DNA from: Roseiflexus sp.
Lineage (GTDB): Bacteria > Chloroflexota > Chloroflexia > Chloroflexales > Roseiflexaceae
DNA: 64,000 bases
Direction: 5' to 3'
Assembly (NCBI GenBank): GCA_017743475.1
Contig: JAGHYV010000004.1
Coordinates: 25,813 to 89,812 of the forward strand
Shown in pieces: positions 53,911-63,113 of this stretch (position 1 is the first letter of the stretch; every line of letters begins with the position of its first letter). Below the pieces are notes generated by a model. That model was not told where the DNA came from and made no database searches. It saw only the letters and a list, made by a program, of their open reading frames with translations. A program made the translations under genes and the position numbers.

Positions 53911-54923
53911 GGCTTCTCCTCAAGTGTCTGTCCCCATTCGAGATGTTTAACCCATCGGAAGGCGTCCCGATCGCGTTTGAGTACGCGATGACGCACAATG
54001 CCGTCGCGTGACGAGATCAGGACTTCGGCATAGGCTTTATTATAGGACGGCTCAAGAATGACGCGTCCCCAGATTGGTCGTTCGGGAGGAAAACGAGCAA
54101 GTGCGGCATAACTGTACTTTGCATCCTCCCACGGCGACGGCGCGCCACGCGCGCGCCGCTGAAACTCAGGGCGGCGCAATCGTTGCGGGAAGTGACACCA
54201 GTCATCGTTGAGCGGACAGGGGAGATTGTGGGCGCATGGCGCAATGGTGATAGCGCCATTGGCGAGCAACTGGTCGCGCGCGGCACGCACAACGTTGAAA
54301 CCGCTCGGCGTACCGGGTTCGACGATCAGCAGCATACCATGCGTCATGCGCCACGCGGACGCGATAACAGCATCACGTTCCTCTGGTGGGATCTCGCCAA
54401 GGACATGCCCAAGAACGACCAGATCGAACACGCCTCTGTGCTCAATAGGAGTACTCAGGTTCCGCTGAACCCAGTGTGCATGGCGCAGTGCTGGATTCGT
54501 ACTTGCGCGCGCAAGATCGCGTCCTAGTGCAATCAGTATCGGCTCGCGCTCCCAGGCAGTGAGGTCGCGGAGCGACTGCCAGCACACGGTTGCCGCCCAC
54601 AATGCCGTGCCAGGTCCGCTTCCCATATCGAGCATGGTCTTCGGTTGCCACGACGGTGCACGCGCTGCAGCGGCATGCATCGCGCCATACAGTTGCACAT
54701 ACGTGGCAGGCATAATCAGAGCAGCATATCCAAGTGCATCAAGGCGGGTACGCACGATCGGAGCGGCGTCGGCGCTGTGGAGATTGCGGTACTGATCGCT
54801 CAACGCTCGCGCAGCGTTCAACCAGCGCGTTTCTGGTACAGCACTGAGCGCCTGCGCTATGGCATTGCGCAGCTCAGTGGGGAGCGCAATCATGCGCGGA
54901 TCAGGCGGTAGACGTTCGATCAT
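53907..54923 (-). CDS. Rsm22-family ribosomal small-subunit methyltransferase-like protein
   Basis: The 338 residues match bacterial homologues of mitochondrial Rsm22/METTL17: IMPATYVQLYGAMHAA, the SAM site TMLDMGSGPGTALWA, LVVLGHVLGEIPPEERDAVI, LLIVEPGTPSGFNVVRAARDQLL and the cysteine block IAPCAHNLPCPLNDDWCHFPQRL. The Cys pattern is known in this family as a likely Fe-S or zinc site. The proteins are thought to help assembly of the small ribosomal subunit. It begins 60 nt downstream of purF on the same strand. Confidence 0.9.
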   Translation of the reverse strand: MIERLPPDPRMIALPTELRNAIAQALSAVPETRWLNAARALSDQYRNLHSADAAPIVRTRLDALGYAALIMPATYVQLYGAMHAAAARAPSWQPKTMLDMGSGPGTALWAATVCWQSLRDLTAWEREPILIALGRDLARASTNPALRHAHWVQRNLSTPIEHRGVFDLVVLGHVLGEIPPEERDAVIASAWRMTHGMLLIVEPGTPSGFNVVRAARDQLLANGAITIAPCAHNLPCPLNDDWCHFPQRLRRPEFQRRARGAPSPWEDAKYSYAALARFPPERPIWGRVILEPSYNKAYAEVLISSRDGIVRHRVLKRDRDAFRWVKHLEWGQTLEEKP

Positions 54924-54983
54924 GCCTGAGTGAAGCGGGGATGCAAGGCTGTTTCGTGTGTAATTGGCTCATGCAGCGCTTAT

Positions 54984-56384
54984 TTACGCCTCGAATACTT
55001 CTTTTTCGAAGAAATGCACATCCACAGGGTATCTGCCAGTAAAACACCCATGACAGAACCCCTTGTTGGCGCTTCCTGTTGCCCGAATAAGGCCCTCCAG
55101 GCTGAGATATGCCAGACTATCGACCCCCAGATGATCGCGAATCTGCGGTAACGTCATCCGATGGGCAATCAACTCTGGATACGTCGCCATATCGACACCA
55201 AGGAAACAGGGATGTCGGATCGGCGGCGATGAGACGCGCATATGCACCTCGACTGCACCAGCATCCCGCAGCAAGCGCACAATCGGACCCGACGTATTTC
55301 CGCGCACAATACTATCATCCACCAGCACGACGCGCTTTCCTGCCAGGCTATCGCTCAGCGGGTTGAACTTCAACTGCACGCCCAGTTTGCGCAGGCGGTC
55401 ATCCGGTTGAATAAAAGTACGCCCGATATAGCGGTTCTTGATCAATCCTTCCTGGTAAGGAATGCCTGATTCTTGCGCATAGCCGATTGCAGCAGGAACC
55501 GCGCTATCCGGAACCGGAATGACAATATCCGCGTCGGCAGGCGCTTCGCGTGCCAGTTCACGTCCGGCAGCAACACGCGCGGCGTGCAGTGTCTGGCCAT
55601 CGATGATGCTGTCGGGACGGGCAAAGTAGATATACTCGAAGAGGCACATCGCCCGTTGCGGCGCAGGTGAATGCGCAATCGTACGTGGACCACGCTCATC
55701 AAATGCCATAATCTCGCCAGGTGCAAGTTCACGTTCCAGGGTAGCGCCAATGGTTGCCAGCGCGCAACTCTCCGACGCCACCACCCATCCGCCATTTCCG
55801 AGATACCCGTAGCAGAGCGGGTGCAGCCCCCACGGGTCACGCACGGCATAGAGGGTGTCGCGCGTCAAAACAGTGAGACAGTAGGCGCCTTCGGCGCGGC
55901 TCATAAAGACACGCAGTTTCTCTTCCCACGTGCGACCCTCGCCGCCAGCCAGCATCTGGATAATCACTTCGCTGTCGCTCGACGAGGTCAAACCAACGCC
56001 CCGCTGCAACAACTCGCGCCGCAATTGCGGCGCATTTGTCAGATTTCCGTTATGACCGACTGCCAGAGGACCTAGTGCGCTCTCGACAACAAAAGGTTGC
56101 GCATTTTGCAGGCGTGAAGAGCCGGTTGTGGAATAGCGAGTATGCCCGATAGCAATATGCCCCTTGAGTGGGCGCAGTTTCTCTTCGTTGAACACCTGTG
56201 CAACCAGACCCATCTCCTTGTGAAGATGGATGCGTCGTCCATCAGATACGGCAATGCCAGCGCTCTCCTGACCTCGATGTTGCAACGCATAGAGACCGAA
56301 AAATGTCAGGCGCGCCACATCCTCGTGCGGTGCGTAAATGCCAAAGATGCCGCACTTATGCTCTGGCCTGTCGCCCCTTGCCAT
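54984..56384 (-). CDS. purF: amidophosphoribosyltransferase
   Basis: PurF makes 5-phosphoribosylamine from PRPP and glutamine, the first committed step of purine synthesis. From the ATG at 56384 the protein has 466 residues. The short leader MARGDRPEHK precedes the catalytic Cys11 of CGIFGIYAP, so propeptide cleavage is expected as in Bacillus PurF. The glutaminase (LTFFGLYALQHRGQESAGIA, HTRYSTTG) and PRTase (VVLVDDSIVRGNTSGPIVRLLRDAGA) motifs are complete, and CHGCFTGRYPVDV at the C-terminus fits the Fe-S-binding type. AGGAG precedes the start; the track ORF is 86 codons too long. A TATAAT lies upstream at 56497-56502. Confidence 0.95.
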   Translation of the reverse strand: MARGDRPEHKCGIFGIYAPHEDVARLTFFGLYALQHRGQESAGIAVSDGRRIHLHKEMGLVAQVFNEEKLRPLKGHIAIGHTRYSTTGSSRLQNAQPFVVESALGPLAVGHNGNLTNAPQLRRELLQRGVGLTSSSDSEVIIQMLAGGEGRTWEEKLRVFMSRAEGAYCLTVLTRDTLYAVRDPWGLHPLCYGYLGNGGWVVASESCALATIGATLERELAPGEIMAFDERGPRTIAHSPAPQRAMCLFEYIYFARPDSIIDGQTLHAARVAAGRELAREAPADADIVIPVPDSAVPAAIGYAQESGIPYQEGLIKNRYIGRTFIQPDDRLRKLGVQLKFNPLSDSLAGKRVVLVDDSIVRGNTSGPIVRLLRDAGAVEVHMRVSSPPIRHPCFLGVDMATYPELIAHRMTLPQIRDHLGVDSLAYLSLEGLIRATGSANKGFCHGCFTGRYPVDVHFFEKEVFEA

Positions 56385-56496
56385 GAGATGACTCCTGATG
56401 CTGGCTTCCCCGGCGGTTGTTGTTTTAACGATGGAGCGCCGACGCGGACCGGAACTTCGCGCCAGGGGTATGTATCGCCGCGACCTGCGCATAGGT

Positions 56497-56502
56497 ATTA
56501 TA
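56497..56502 (-). promoter_or_regulatory. TATAAT -10 box upstream of purF
   Basis: A perfect minus-strand TATAAT lies 113 nt before the purF ATG in the divergent gap shared with an ABC exporter. No good -35 is present. No PurR-like box is recognised. Confidence 0.45.
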
Positions 56503-56620
56503 CCGCAATACATGCGAGAACATACGATCCGGGGCGGTTTGTGATAGAGCGATATTGCGTTCTTTGCCGCATTTGCCATCCTGTACAATAGACAGGGGGT
56601 GTGCCACTGTGCAGGAGCGT

Positions 56621-57643
56621 ATGATGACATCGACACGCGCAAATGCTATCGAAGCCACGAATGTCAGTCTGGTTTTTGGCGAGCATGCTGGCGTCTTCGA
56701 TCAGACGTACCGTGTGCCCGAAGGAACAATCCTTGGGCTGATTGGACCGAGTGGCTGCGGCAAGACCACGACCGTCCGCCTGGCGTTGGGTCTCTACCGA
56801 CCGCAGACGGGAACCATTCGCGTTCTTGGCGCCGATCCAGCGACATTCCGTGCCGAACATCGGGCACGCATTGGCTACATCCCGCAACAGTTCGTGCTCT
56901 ACCCCAATCTGAGCGTCGCGGAAAATGCAGAGTTCATTGCATCACTGTACGGCATGCGCAGTCACCAGATCCGCAGGCGTCTCGATGAACTGCTCGAATT
57001 CGTCGATCTTGCCGCTGCGCGCAACCGACTAGGACGTCAGCTATCGGGCGGGATGCAGCGCCGTTTGATGCTGGTTGGCGCGTTGATGCACAACCCTGAT
57101 CTGCTGTTTGCCGATGAACCAACGGCAGGCATCGACCCGGTGCTGCGCGGGCGATTCTGGGAGTATTTCCGCACCCTGCGTGACGAAGGGCGCACCCTGC
57201 TGATTACAACCCAGATCGTCAGCGAAGCGATGTACTGCGACTATGTCGCTGTCATGCGGCAAGGGCGCCTGCTTGCGATTGATACGCCCCAGAACCTCAA
57301 ACGACGCGCATTAGGCGGCGAGATCATCCACCTGACGCTGGCGAATCCGGCGAATCTGGCAAAGGCGATTGGGGCGCTACGCCGTTATCCACACGTCAAA
57401 GAAGTTCGGCATGTGCCAGAGTCGGATCGTGAACTCTACGTCACCGTTGATGATGCTGGCGACTGGCTTCCGGAGGTGCTCAATGTGCTGGAAGACCCGC
57501 AGGGTCCCAATATCGTCGTCGAAAGCGCCGAAGAACTGGCATTGACATTCGATGATGTCTTCATCCGCATCATTCGACAGTGGGAAGCGCAACCGGAGGA
57601 TCAAACCGCAGATGCGATCATCGGGGGAGAACAGCATGGATAG
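56621..57643 (+). CDS. ABC-2 type exporter, ATP-binding subunit
   Basis: The 340 residues form a complete nucleotide-binding domain: Walker A IGPSGCGKTTTVRL, Q-loop YIPQQFVLYPNLSV, signature LSGGMQRRLMLVGALMHNP, Walker B LLFADEPTAGIDP (the usual D-E pair), and H-loop position replaced by TTQIVSEA, where many ABC proteins have THxxxEA; the switch histidine is thus Gln. A C-terminal regulatory extension of about 100 residues follows. CAGGAG precedes the ATG at 56621. The stop overlaps the permease start region, and the pair makes a half-size exporter. Confidence 0.9.
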   Translation: MMTSTRANAIEATNVSLVFGEHAGVFDQTYRVPEGTILGLIGPSGCGKTTTVRLALGLYRPQTGTIRVLGADPATFRAEHRARIGYIPQQFVLYPNLSVAENAEFIASLYGMRSHQIRRRLDELLEFVDLAAARNRLGRQLSGGMQRRLMLVGALMHNPDLLFADEPTAGIDPVLRGRFWEYFRTLRDEGRTLLITTQIVSEAMYCDYVAVMRQGRLLAIDTPQNLKRRALGGEIIHLTLANPANLAKAIGALRRYPHVKEVRHVPESDRELYVTVDDAGDWLPEVLNVLEDPQGPNIVVESAEELALTFDDVFIRIIRQWEAQPEDQTADAIIGGEQHG

Positions 57644-59207
57644 TGCATCGCCAGTACGACCGACACAACGTTCTCAAACCACATCGCGTTCATCCGACGG
57701 GTTATCACAGTGGTTCATTCGCATCCGCGCCTACTTTCTGAAAGAAATCCGCGAAATCCGGCGTCAACCGCTCCTGATTATCAGCCTGATCGCCGGTCCC
57801 CTGCTGGTACTGGTTCTGTTTGGCATCGGTTTTGTCAACAGCAATCCGGTACTGCGGACGGCGCTCATCCTGCCGGATGATCTGCCGGACGATGTGCGCA
57901 CCCGACTGGTGAGCCTGATCGGTCTCAACTTTCAGATCACCAACCGCACATACACGCTATCTGAGGCGCGCACAGCCCTGGAGCACGGCGATCTCGATGT
58001 GGTGCAGGTGATTCCCGATGATATGTTTGGCAAACTGCAGCGCAGCGAACACCCAACGATCCTGGTCTACTCCAATGCCATCAATCCACTGGTCGAGGGA
58101 TGGGTTCAGTACCTGGCATACGCGCAGGTCAACGAGATCAACAAAGCGTTGCTCATCGAGCAGACTCGTCTGGCGCAACAACAGGCGCGCGAAATAGGGG
58201 TGCGCATTGCGCTTGGAGCGGACCGTCTGACCGAACTCGAACGCGAGGTGAGTCGCGCTGAACAGGAAGCGATTCGTCAGGAATTGCGCGCCCTGCGCGC
58301 ATTCCTCGAGCAGTTTCGCGCAACGATACCGCTGGAGAACCTGTTTGCCGGTCGGAGCGAGGATATCGAACAGGTGCGCATGCGCACCGACGATGCGATC
58401 CGCGCGCTCGACGACGTTGACGCAGTCCTGGCGTCGGGAAACATCGAAGAGGGACTGAAGGAACTGCGCGACACAAAGGAATTGTTGACCCTGCTCGACC
58501 AGCAGATCACGATTTTTATCAGCATCGCGCCGGAGACGATCGTCTCGCCTGTGCAACAGCGATATCAGAACATTCGCACCGAAGCGAGCGGTGAGGCAAG
58601 CGGCGCTTATCCGGCAGTGGTATACTATGCACCAGGCGTCCTGGCGCTCCTGGTGCAGCACACGGCAGTGTCGCTCGGTGCGCTGGCGCTTGTGCGCGAA
58701 CGAATGATGGGAGCGTTCGAGTTGTTCCGCGTTTCGCCCGCCAATATGGTGCAACTGCTGATCGGCAAATATCTCGGCTATACCGTTTTTATTGCCCTTG
58801 CATCAGTTGCGCTCGCGGCAGCAATGCGTCTGCTGGGAGTGCCGCTCCTGGGGAGCTGGTTCCTGTTTGCGCTCCTGCTCCTGTTGCTCACTATTGCATC
58901 ATTGGGAGTTGGATTTCTCATCTCGACCGTCGCCGGATCGGATAGCCAGGCAATCCAGTTTGCGATGATCAGTCTGCTGTTATCGATCTTCTTTAGCGGG
59001 TTCTTCATCAGTCGCGACAGTTTTGCGGCATGGGTTGCGCCGATCATCGCACTTATTCCGATGAGCCATGGGGTTGAAGGATTCCAGGATGTGATGCTAC
59101 GCGGCATTCCGCCCGATCCGGAGGTCTGGATTGAATTGGGCGCCATTGCAGCAGCGACGTTTGGATTGGTGACCTTCCTGACGCAGCGACAGTTCCGTCG
59201 CGCATAA
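57636..59207 (+). CDS. ABC-2 type exporter, permease subunit
   Basis: The 523 residues have one N-terminal helix (LLIISLIAGPLLVLVLFGIGF, about 48-68), a large extracytoplasmic region (about 70-340) with coiled-coil segments (LTELEREVSRAEQEAIRQELRALRAFLEQF), and five C-terminal helices (ALLVQHTAVSLGALALVRERMMGAFELFRVSP onward). This is the YhgE/DrrB-like ABC-2 layout with an enlarged external domain. The substrate is unknown. The ATG at 57636 has GGGGGA and overlaps the ATPase gene by 8 nt; the track start lies inside that gene. Confidence 0.9.
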   Translation: MDSASPVRPTQRSQTTSRSSDGLSQWFIRIRAYFLKEIREIRRQPLLIISLIAGPLLVLVLFGIGFVNSNPVLRTALILPDDLPDDVRTRLVSLIGLNFQITNRTYTLSEARTALEHGDLDVVQVIPDDMFGKLQRSEHPTILVYSNAINPLVEGWVQYLAYAQVNEINKALLIEQTRLAQQQAREIGVRIALGADRLTELEREVSRAEQEAIRQELRALRAFLEQFRATIPLENLFAGRSEDIEQVRMRTDDAIRALDDVDAVLASGNIEEGLKELRDTKELLTLLDQQITIFISIAPETIVSPVQQRYQNIRTEASGEASGAYPAVVYYAPGVLALLVQHTAVSLGALALVRERMMGAFELFRVSPANMVQLLIGKYLGYTVFIALASVALAAAMRLLGVPLLGSWFLFALLLLLLTIASLGVGFLISTVAGSDSQAIQFAMISLLLSIFFSGFFISRDSFAAWVAPIIALIPMSHGVEGFQDVMLRGIPPDPEVWIELGAIAAATFGLVTFLTQRQFRRA

Positions 59208-59254
59208 TGTCCACATGGGTCGATTTCTGAAAACAACCCGCGTCCACGCACGAT

Positions 59255-59299
59255 GAAGAATCGCCAGTCAAGTCGTCAACTGATCGTCGCCGATTCTTC
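59255..59299. repeat. inverted repeat in the gap before the metalloprotease gene
   Basis: GAAGAATCG and its perfect complement CGATTCTTC are separated by 27 nt, 48 nt after the exporter stop. It may be a weak terminator or an operator; no T-run follows. Confidence 0.35.
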
Positions 59300-59360
59300 G
59301 ACAGGAGAACAGGAAGCCGGTTGCGATCAACAGGCGAAACAACACTAGAAGGAAACGAAT

Positions 59361-60053
59361 ATGTTCAGCCCGCTCTATCTGATCGTCATGCTGCTCGGTG
59401 CAGGCATTACGCTGTGGGCGCAGTGGAAAGTGCAGTCTACGTACAAGAAATATGCGCAGGTACGCAATGTGCGCAATATGACCGGTCTCGATGTGGCGCG
59501 CGTGCTGATGCGCAACGAAGGTCTCGATCACGTGCGCATCGAGCAGATCGGCGGCGAATTGACCGATCACTACGACCCTCGCGCGAAAGCGATGCGTCTC
59601 TCTGCCGGTTCAATCGCCCACCCTTCCGTTGCGGCGATGGCAGTCGTCGCCCATGAGTTGGGACACGCGCTCCAGGATCAGCAGGGGTATGCCTGGTTGC
59701 GGGTGCGCTCTGGAATTGTGGGCATTGTCAATGCTGGCTCACAACTTGGTAGTCTGCTCCTGATTACCGGGCTGGTGCTCGGCACATTTTCGCGGGCAGG
59801 TCTGGCGATTGCGTGGATCGGTGTGCTGCTGATGAGCGGCGGCGCCATTTTCAGCCTGGTGACGCTGCCGGTGGAGTTCGACGCCAGCGCCCGCGCACGT
59901 GCAATGCTCGAACGGTATGGTCTGGTTACCCGACAGGAGGCGGAAGGCGTCAAAGCTGTGCTCGATGCGGCTGCGCTGACGTATGTCGCTGCCGCTGCCA
60001 CCGCTATTCTGCAAATGCTGTACTACGTTTCGCTCCTTGTGCGGCGGCGTTAG
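59361..60053 (+). CDS. YugP-type membrane zinc metallopeptidase
   Basis: The 230 residues fit the neutral zinc metallopeptidase family (DUF2268-unlike, YugP type): an N-terminal helix (LYLIVMLLGAGITLWAQWKVQSTYKKYAQ), the DHYDPRAKAMRLS segment and the zinc motif AVVAHELGHALQDQ (HEXXH), then three to four further helices (IVNAGSQLGSLLLITGLVLGTF, IAWIGVLLMSGGAIFSLVTLPVEFDAS) with the conserved VEFDASxRA stretch, and VLDAAALTYVAAAATAILQML. The physiological substrate is not known. The ATG is 20 nt after a GGAGAACAGGAAG-type purine stretch. It stands between an exporter and a convergent signalling gene. Confidence 0.92.
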   Translation: MFSPLYLIVMLLGAGITLWAQWKVQSTYKKYAQVRNVRNMTGLDVARVLMRNEGLDHVRIEQIGGELTDHYDPRAKAMRLSAGSIAHPSVAAMAVVAHELGHALQDQQGYAWLRVRSGIVGIVNAGSQLGSLLLITGLVLGTFSRAGLAIAWIGVLLMSGGAIFSLVTLPVEFDASARARAMLERYGLVTRQEAEGVKAVLDAAALTYVAAAATAILQMLYYVSLLVRRR

Positions 60054-60109
60054 CACATTTTACGGCGCGGATGGAGCGTCGCCTGGCAGCGTCTGATCTG
60101 GCAGCCAGT

Positions 60110-62506
60110 TCATCCAACGCACGATTGCGGCATATGCGGTCGCGCTGCCAGCAATCCAGTCATGGTATCGGCATCGGCAGCGCGCCCGAACAACCATCCC
60201 TGGGCATACGGACACCTGAGCTGGAGGAGCGCTGCGCGTTGCTCTTCGGTTTCCACCCCCTCGGCGACCACGCACAACTGCAACTCCCGGGCAAGCGTGA
60301 TGACAGCACGTATGATCATCGCCGCGTGCGGATCGTGCATCATTGACCGGACAAACGATCGATCGATCTTGACCCCGTCTACTGGCAGACGTGCCAGATG
60401 GCTGAGCGACGAATACCCGGTACCAAAATCGTCCAGCATCACACGCACACCTAGCGCCTTAATCGGAAGCAACTGTGACAGAACCAGATCGAGATCGTTC
60501 ATTGCTGCCTTCTCGGTGATTTCGATGGTCAACGCCGCGCCGGGCAGATTCTGCTGACGCAACACCTGTTCCACCTGCGTGAGCAGATCGGCCTGATCGA
60601 GGTGCTGGCTGTGGATATTGACGCTAATCGGAATATCGGCAACCGCGCCAAACCGGTCGCGCCAGCAGCGCGCCTGACGGCAGACTTCGGAGATGCTCCA
60701 GTTGCCGAGCGTCGGGACGAGGTCGGCTTCCTCGGCAATCGGCAAGAAACTATCGGGGAACAGCAAGCCATGGCGCGGGTGTCGCCAGCGCATAAGCGCT
60801 TCGAAACCGCATATCTCACCGCTGCACAGATCGACAATCGGTTGATAGTGCATCTCCAGCGTCTGATGCTGTACAGCCTGGCGCAGATCAATTTCGAGTT
60901 GCAATTGCCGCGCAGCCTCTGTATGCATCGCTTCCTCGAACATGACAATCCGTGATCGCCCACGCGCCTTCGCCTGATGTAATGCCGTATCAGCATTGTG
61001 CAGCAGCGTCATCGCATCACTCGCCCGACCATCATCGACAGCAATGCCGATACTGACGCCGACAGTCAACGAATGATCCCGGACCATGACTGGATGGCTC
61101 AGCGTATGTTGAATACGCTGCGCAACACGCCAGATATCCTCTACCGATCCTGGCATGTCGATCACCACGGCAAATTCATCGCCGCTGAAACGGGCCACCG
61201 TATCGCTAGGTCGGGTGATGTGCTTCAATCGTCCCGCAACAGCGATCAACAGCTCATCGCCAACGGCGTGCCCCAGACTATCGTTGATCTGTTTGAAACG
61301 ATCCAGATTGATCAACAAGACGCCACACGGTAGCGACCGTCCTTGATTCCGCCGGTCTAACGCCTGTTGCAACCGGTCGATCAGCAATGTCCGGTTCGCC
61401 AGACCGGTGAGCGGATCGTGTGATGAAAGATACGCCAGGCGAGCTTCGGTCAATTTTCGCTGCGTCATGTCGGTATGCACGGCAATCAGGGCAACCGCCT
61501 GTCCAGCAGAGTTCAGTACCGGATCGAGATTCACATGTACACTAAGCGTATTGCCATGACGATCAATCAGGCGCATCTCACCACGGTACGACTGACCGTT
61601 GCATACCGCTGCCAGCGCTGCGCGCGCCATGCCGGGATCGCGATACAGGCGCAGCAATCCGCCCGCCGCCCGCAGATCATCGAGCGTCAGGCCAACCATG
61701 GTCTGGAAGGCAGGGTTCTGATAGTGCGGAATACCGTCGAGATCGGCAATGACGATGCCATCGCTAGTGCTGGAAATGGCCGCCATCATCAGGCGCAGAT
61801 CGACATCGATGCGATGCTGCCGCGACGCTGCGCGCAAGATTGCCAGGTAGGCATCATCTGAATGCTCATCAAGCACGTGGAGCAAAAACAGCTCTGCTGT
61901 AATCGGCTCGCCATTACGCTGCGGAATCTCAATTGTAGTCACCAGGTTCGAGACAATCGGCGTCCCAAACGGCTCGCCGATCAACTGCCCGGTCAGATTG
62001 CCGAACAAAGTGACTGCCGCCGGGTTTGCCTGCGTAATCCGTCCGTCACGAGCGATCAGCAGTGCTGGATTGCTGCTCCGCAGTACCAGCTCCTTTAATG
62101 AAACCGGTTGATCCCGATGCGCATCTACATCTAGATGATGTGCCACCGCGCTGCGCATGCGGCTGATCAGCACATTGGCTGCAGCGTCAGAACTGATCAC
62201 ATTGTGCGCACCGGCGGCTAGCGCTGCTGGAGCGCGCGAATCAATATCGCCGACCACCAGCGCTAGAATTGGCACATGGGGAGCAATTGCTACAATCGAG
62301 GCGATCAGTTCCAGGGGAACTTCGGGAAATGGGCTGATGTCGAGCAGGGCTGCATCGGCGCGGGAGACGAGCAATGTTTGCAACGCCTGTTCGGGAGAGA
62401 CGTGTTCCAGTGTGATTGCAAGATCACCGAACACTGACCGTATCCTGCCTGCGACATCATCATTCTGGGCAATCAACAGCACTCTAAGGGGCATCTTATC
62501 ATTCAT
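60110..62506 (-). CDS. receiver-like/PAS/PAS/GGDEF/EAL signalling protein
   Basis: The 798 residues contain an N-terminal receiver-like domain (about 5-125, LRVLLIAQNDDVAGRIRSVF; the phospho-aspartate region reads ALLDISPFPEVP), two PAS domains (about 140-250 and 255-375), a GGDEF domain (LTGLANRTLLIDRLQQALDRR; active loop FSGDEFAVV, so SGDEF) and an EAL domain (EICGFEALMRWRHPRHG, IEITEKAAM, LDDFGTGYSSLSHLARLPVDGVKID). EAL catalytic residues look complete, favouring c-di-GMP breakdown; SGDEF may be active or regulatory. No membrane helix is present. The convergent neighbour is the YugP gene. The window has no PilZ protein to act as effector. Confidence 0.92.
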   Translation of the reverse strand: MNDKMPLRVLLIAQNDDVAGRIRSVFGDLAITLEHVSPEQALQTLLVSRADAALLDISPFPEVPLELIASIVAIAPHVPILALVVGDIDSRAPAALAAGAHNVISSDAAANVLISRMRSAVAHHLDVDAHRDQPVSLKELVLRSSNPALLIARDGRITQANPAAVTLFGNLTGQLIGEPFGTPIVSNLVTTIEIPQRNGEPITAELFLLHVLDEHSDDAYLAILRAASRQHRIDVDLRLMMAAISSTSDGIVIADLDGIPHYQNPAFQTMVGLTLDDLRAAGGLLRLYRDPGMARAALAAVCNGQSYRGEMRLIDRHGNTLSVHVNLDPVLNSAGQAVALIAVHTDMTQRKLTEARLAYLSSHDPLTGLANRTLLIDRLQQALDRRNQGRSLPCGVLLINLDRFKQINDSLGHAVGDELLIAVAGRLKHITRPSDTVARFSGDEFAVVIDMPGSVEDIWRVAQRIQHTLSHPVMVRDHSLTVGVSIGIAVDDGRASDAMTLLHNADTALHQAKARGRSRIVMFEEAMHTEAARQLQLEIDLRQAVQHQTLEMHYQPIVDLCSGEICGFEALMRWRHPRHGLLFPDSFLPIAEEADLVPTLGNWSISEVCRQARCWRDRFGAVADIPISVNIHSQHLDQADLLTQVEQVLRQQNLPGAALTIEITEKAAMNDLDLVLSQLLPIKALGVRVMLDDFGTGYSSLSHLARLPVDGVKIDRSFVRSMMHDPHAAMIIRAVITLARELQLCVVAEGVETEEQRAALLQLRCPYAQGWLFGRAADADTMTGLLAARPHMPQSCVG

Positions 62507-62702
62507 AACGCATCGTATTTGTCAGGAAGCATGGCATAGACCGACGAAGCGACGGACGCCCTCTCATAGCAGCGCTGCAAGCACGATGTTGCCTACGTGC
62601 ATAGCCCTGTATTGCTATCAGGGTTGCAGGCAGGGATAGGTTATACAAGAGCATGTGCTGCAATGAATTGCAGGAACAGGCATCATTCGGTAATGAGGAG
62701 AA

Positions 62703-62778
62703 TGGCGGTCCAGGAGGGACTCGAACCCCCAACACCCAGTTCCGAAGACTGGTGCTCTATCCATTGAGCTACTGGACC
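62703..62778 (-). tRNA. tRNA-Arg (anticodon TCG)
   Basis: The minus strand folds into a full cloverleaf: acceptor stem GGTCCAG/CTGGACC with discriminator G and an encoded CCA, D-arm GCTCAATGGATAGAGC, anticodon stem CCAGT/ACTGG with loop CTTCGGA (anticodon TCG, reading CGA and probably CGN after modification), and T-arm GGGGGTTCGAGTCCCTC. The length is 76 nt with CCA. Confidence 0.96.
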
Positions 62779-62791
62779 ATACAACATTTTT

Positions 62792-62820
62792 AGTGTATCA
62801 CAGAGAGTTACATTATGCAA
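62792..62820 (-). promoter_or_regulatory. tRNA-Arg promoter
   Basis: The minus strand shows TTGCAT (62820-62815), a 17-nt spacer and TACACT (62797-62792), ending 14 nt before the tRNA 5' end. Confidence 0.75.
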
Positions 62821-62903
62821 CGTTCCATTAACCTGCTGCGTCACTTTGACAATTGTTGCAAGGTTTCTCCAGCTGTTCTCCGTCTCTGCCTGCTACACTT
62901 CGG

Positions 62904-63113
62904 ATGAGACCAACAGCAAGCACCTCTCTCGAAAGAGGCATAAAGCCATTCTTCGTGCTCATTGTCGGTGCGTTGACTGTCGGGGCATTGATGTTCAGCA
63001 TCCCAATCGGTGCAGCACAGAATAGTCTCGGCTCTCCGGGGGATTGTCCGTTCGGCGGCGTGTGTCCCGCAGGGATGCTGATGGTGCTCCACACAGGCAG
63101 CGGCATACCGGTG
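62904..63113 (+). pseudogene. N-terminal fragment of a secreted protein, fused to a regulator relic
   Basis: From ATG 62904 the frame encodes a clear signal peptide (RGIKPFFVLIVGALTVGALMFSIPIGAAQ) and about 30 mature residues (DCPFGGVCPAGMLMVLHTGSG). It then runs without a stop into sequence resembling an OmpR-type DNA-binding domain and ends at 63230. The junction suggests a deletion that removed the rest of the secreted protein and the front of the regulator. The fusion point is approximate. Confidence 0.5.

Noticed and set aside
57957-58754. Minus-strand ORF of 265 aa inside the exporter permease
   Set aside because: His/Arg/Gln-rich composition typical of an antisense shadow; the plus strand encodes a coherent membrane protein.
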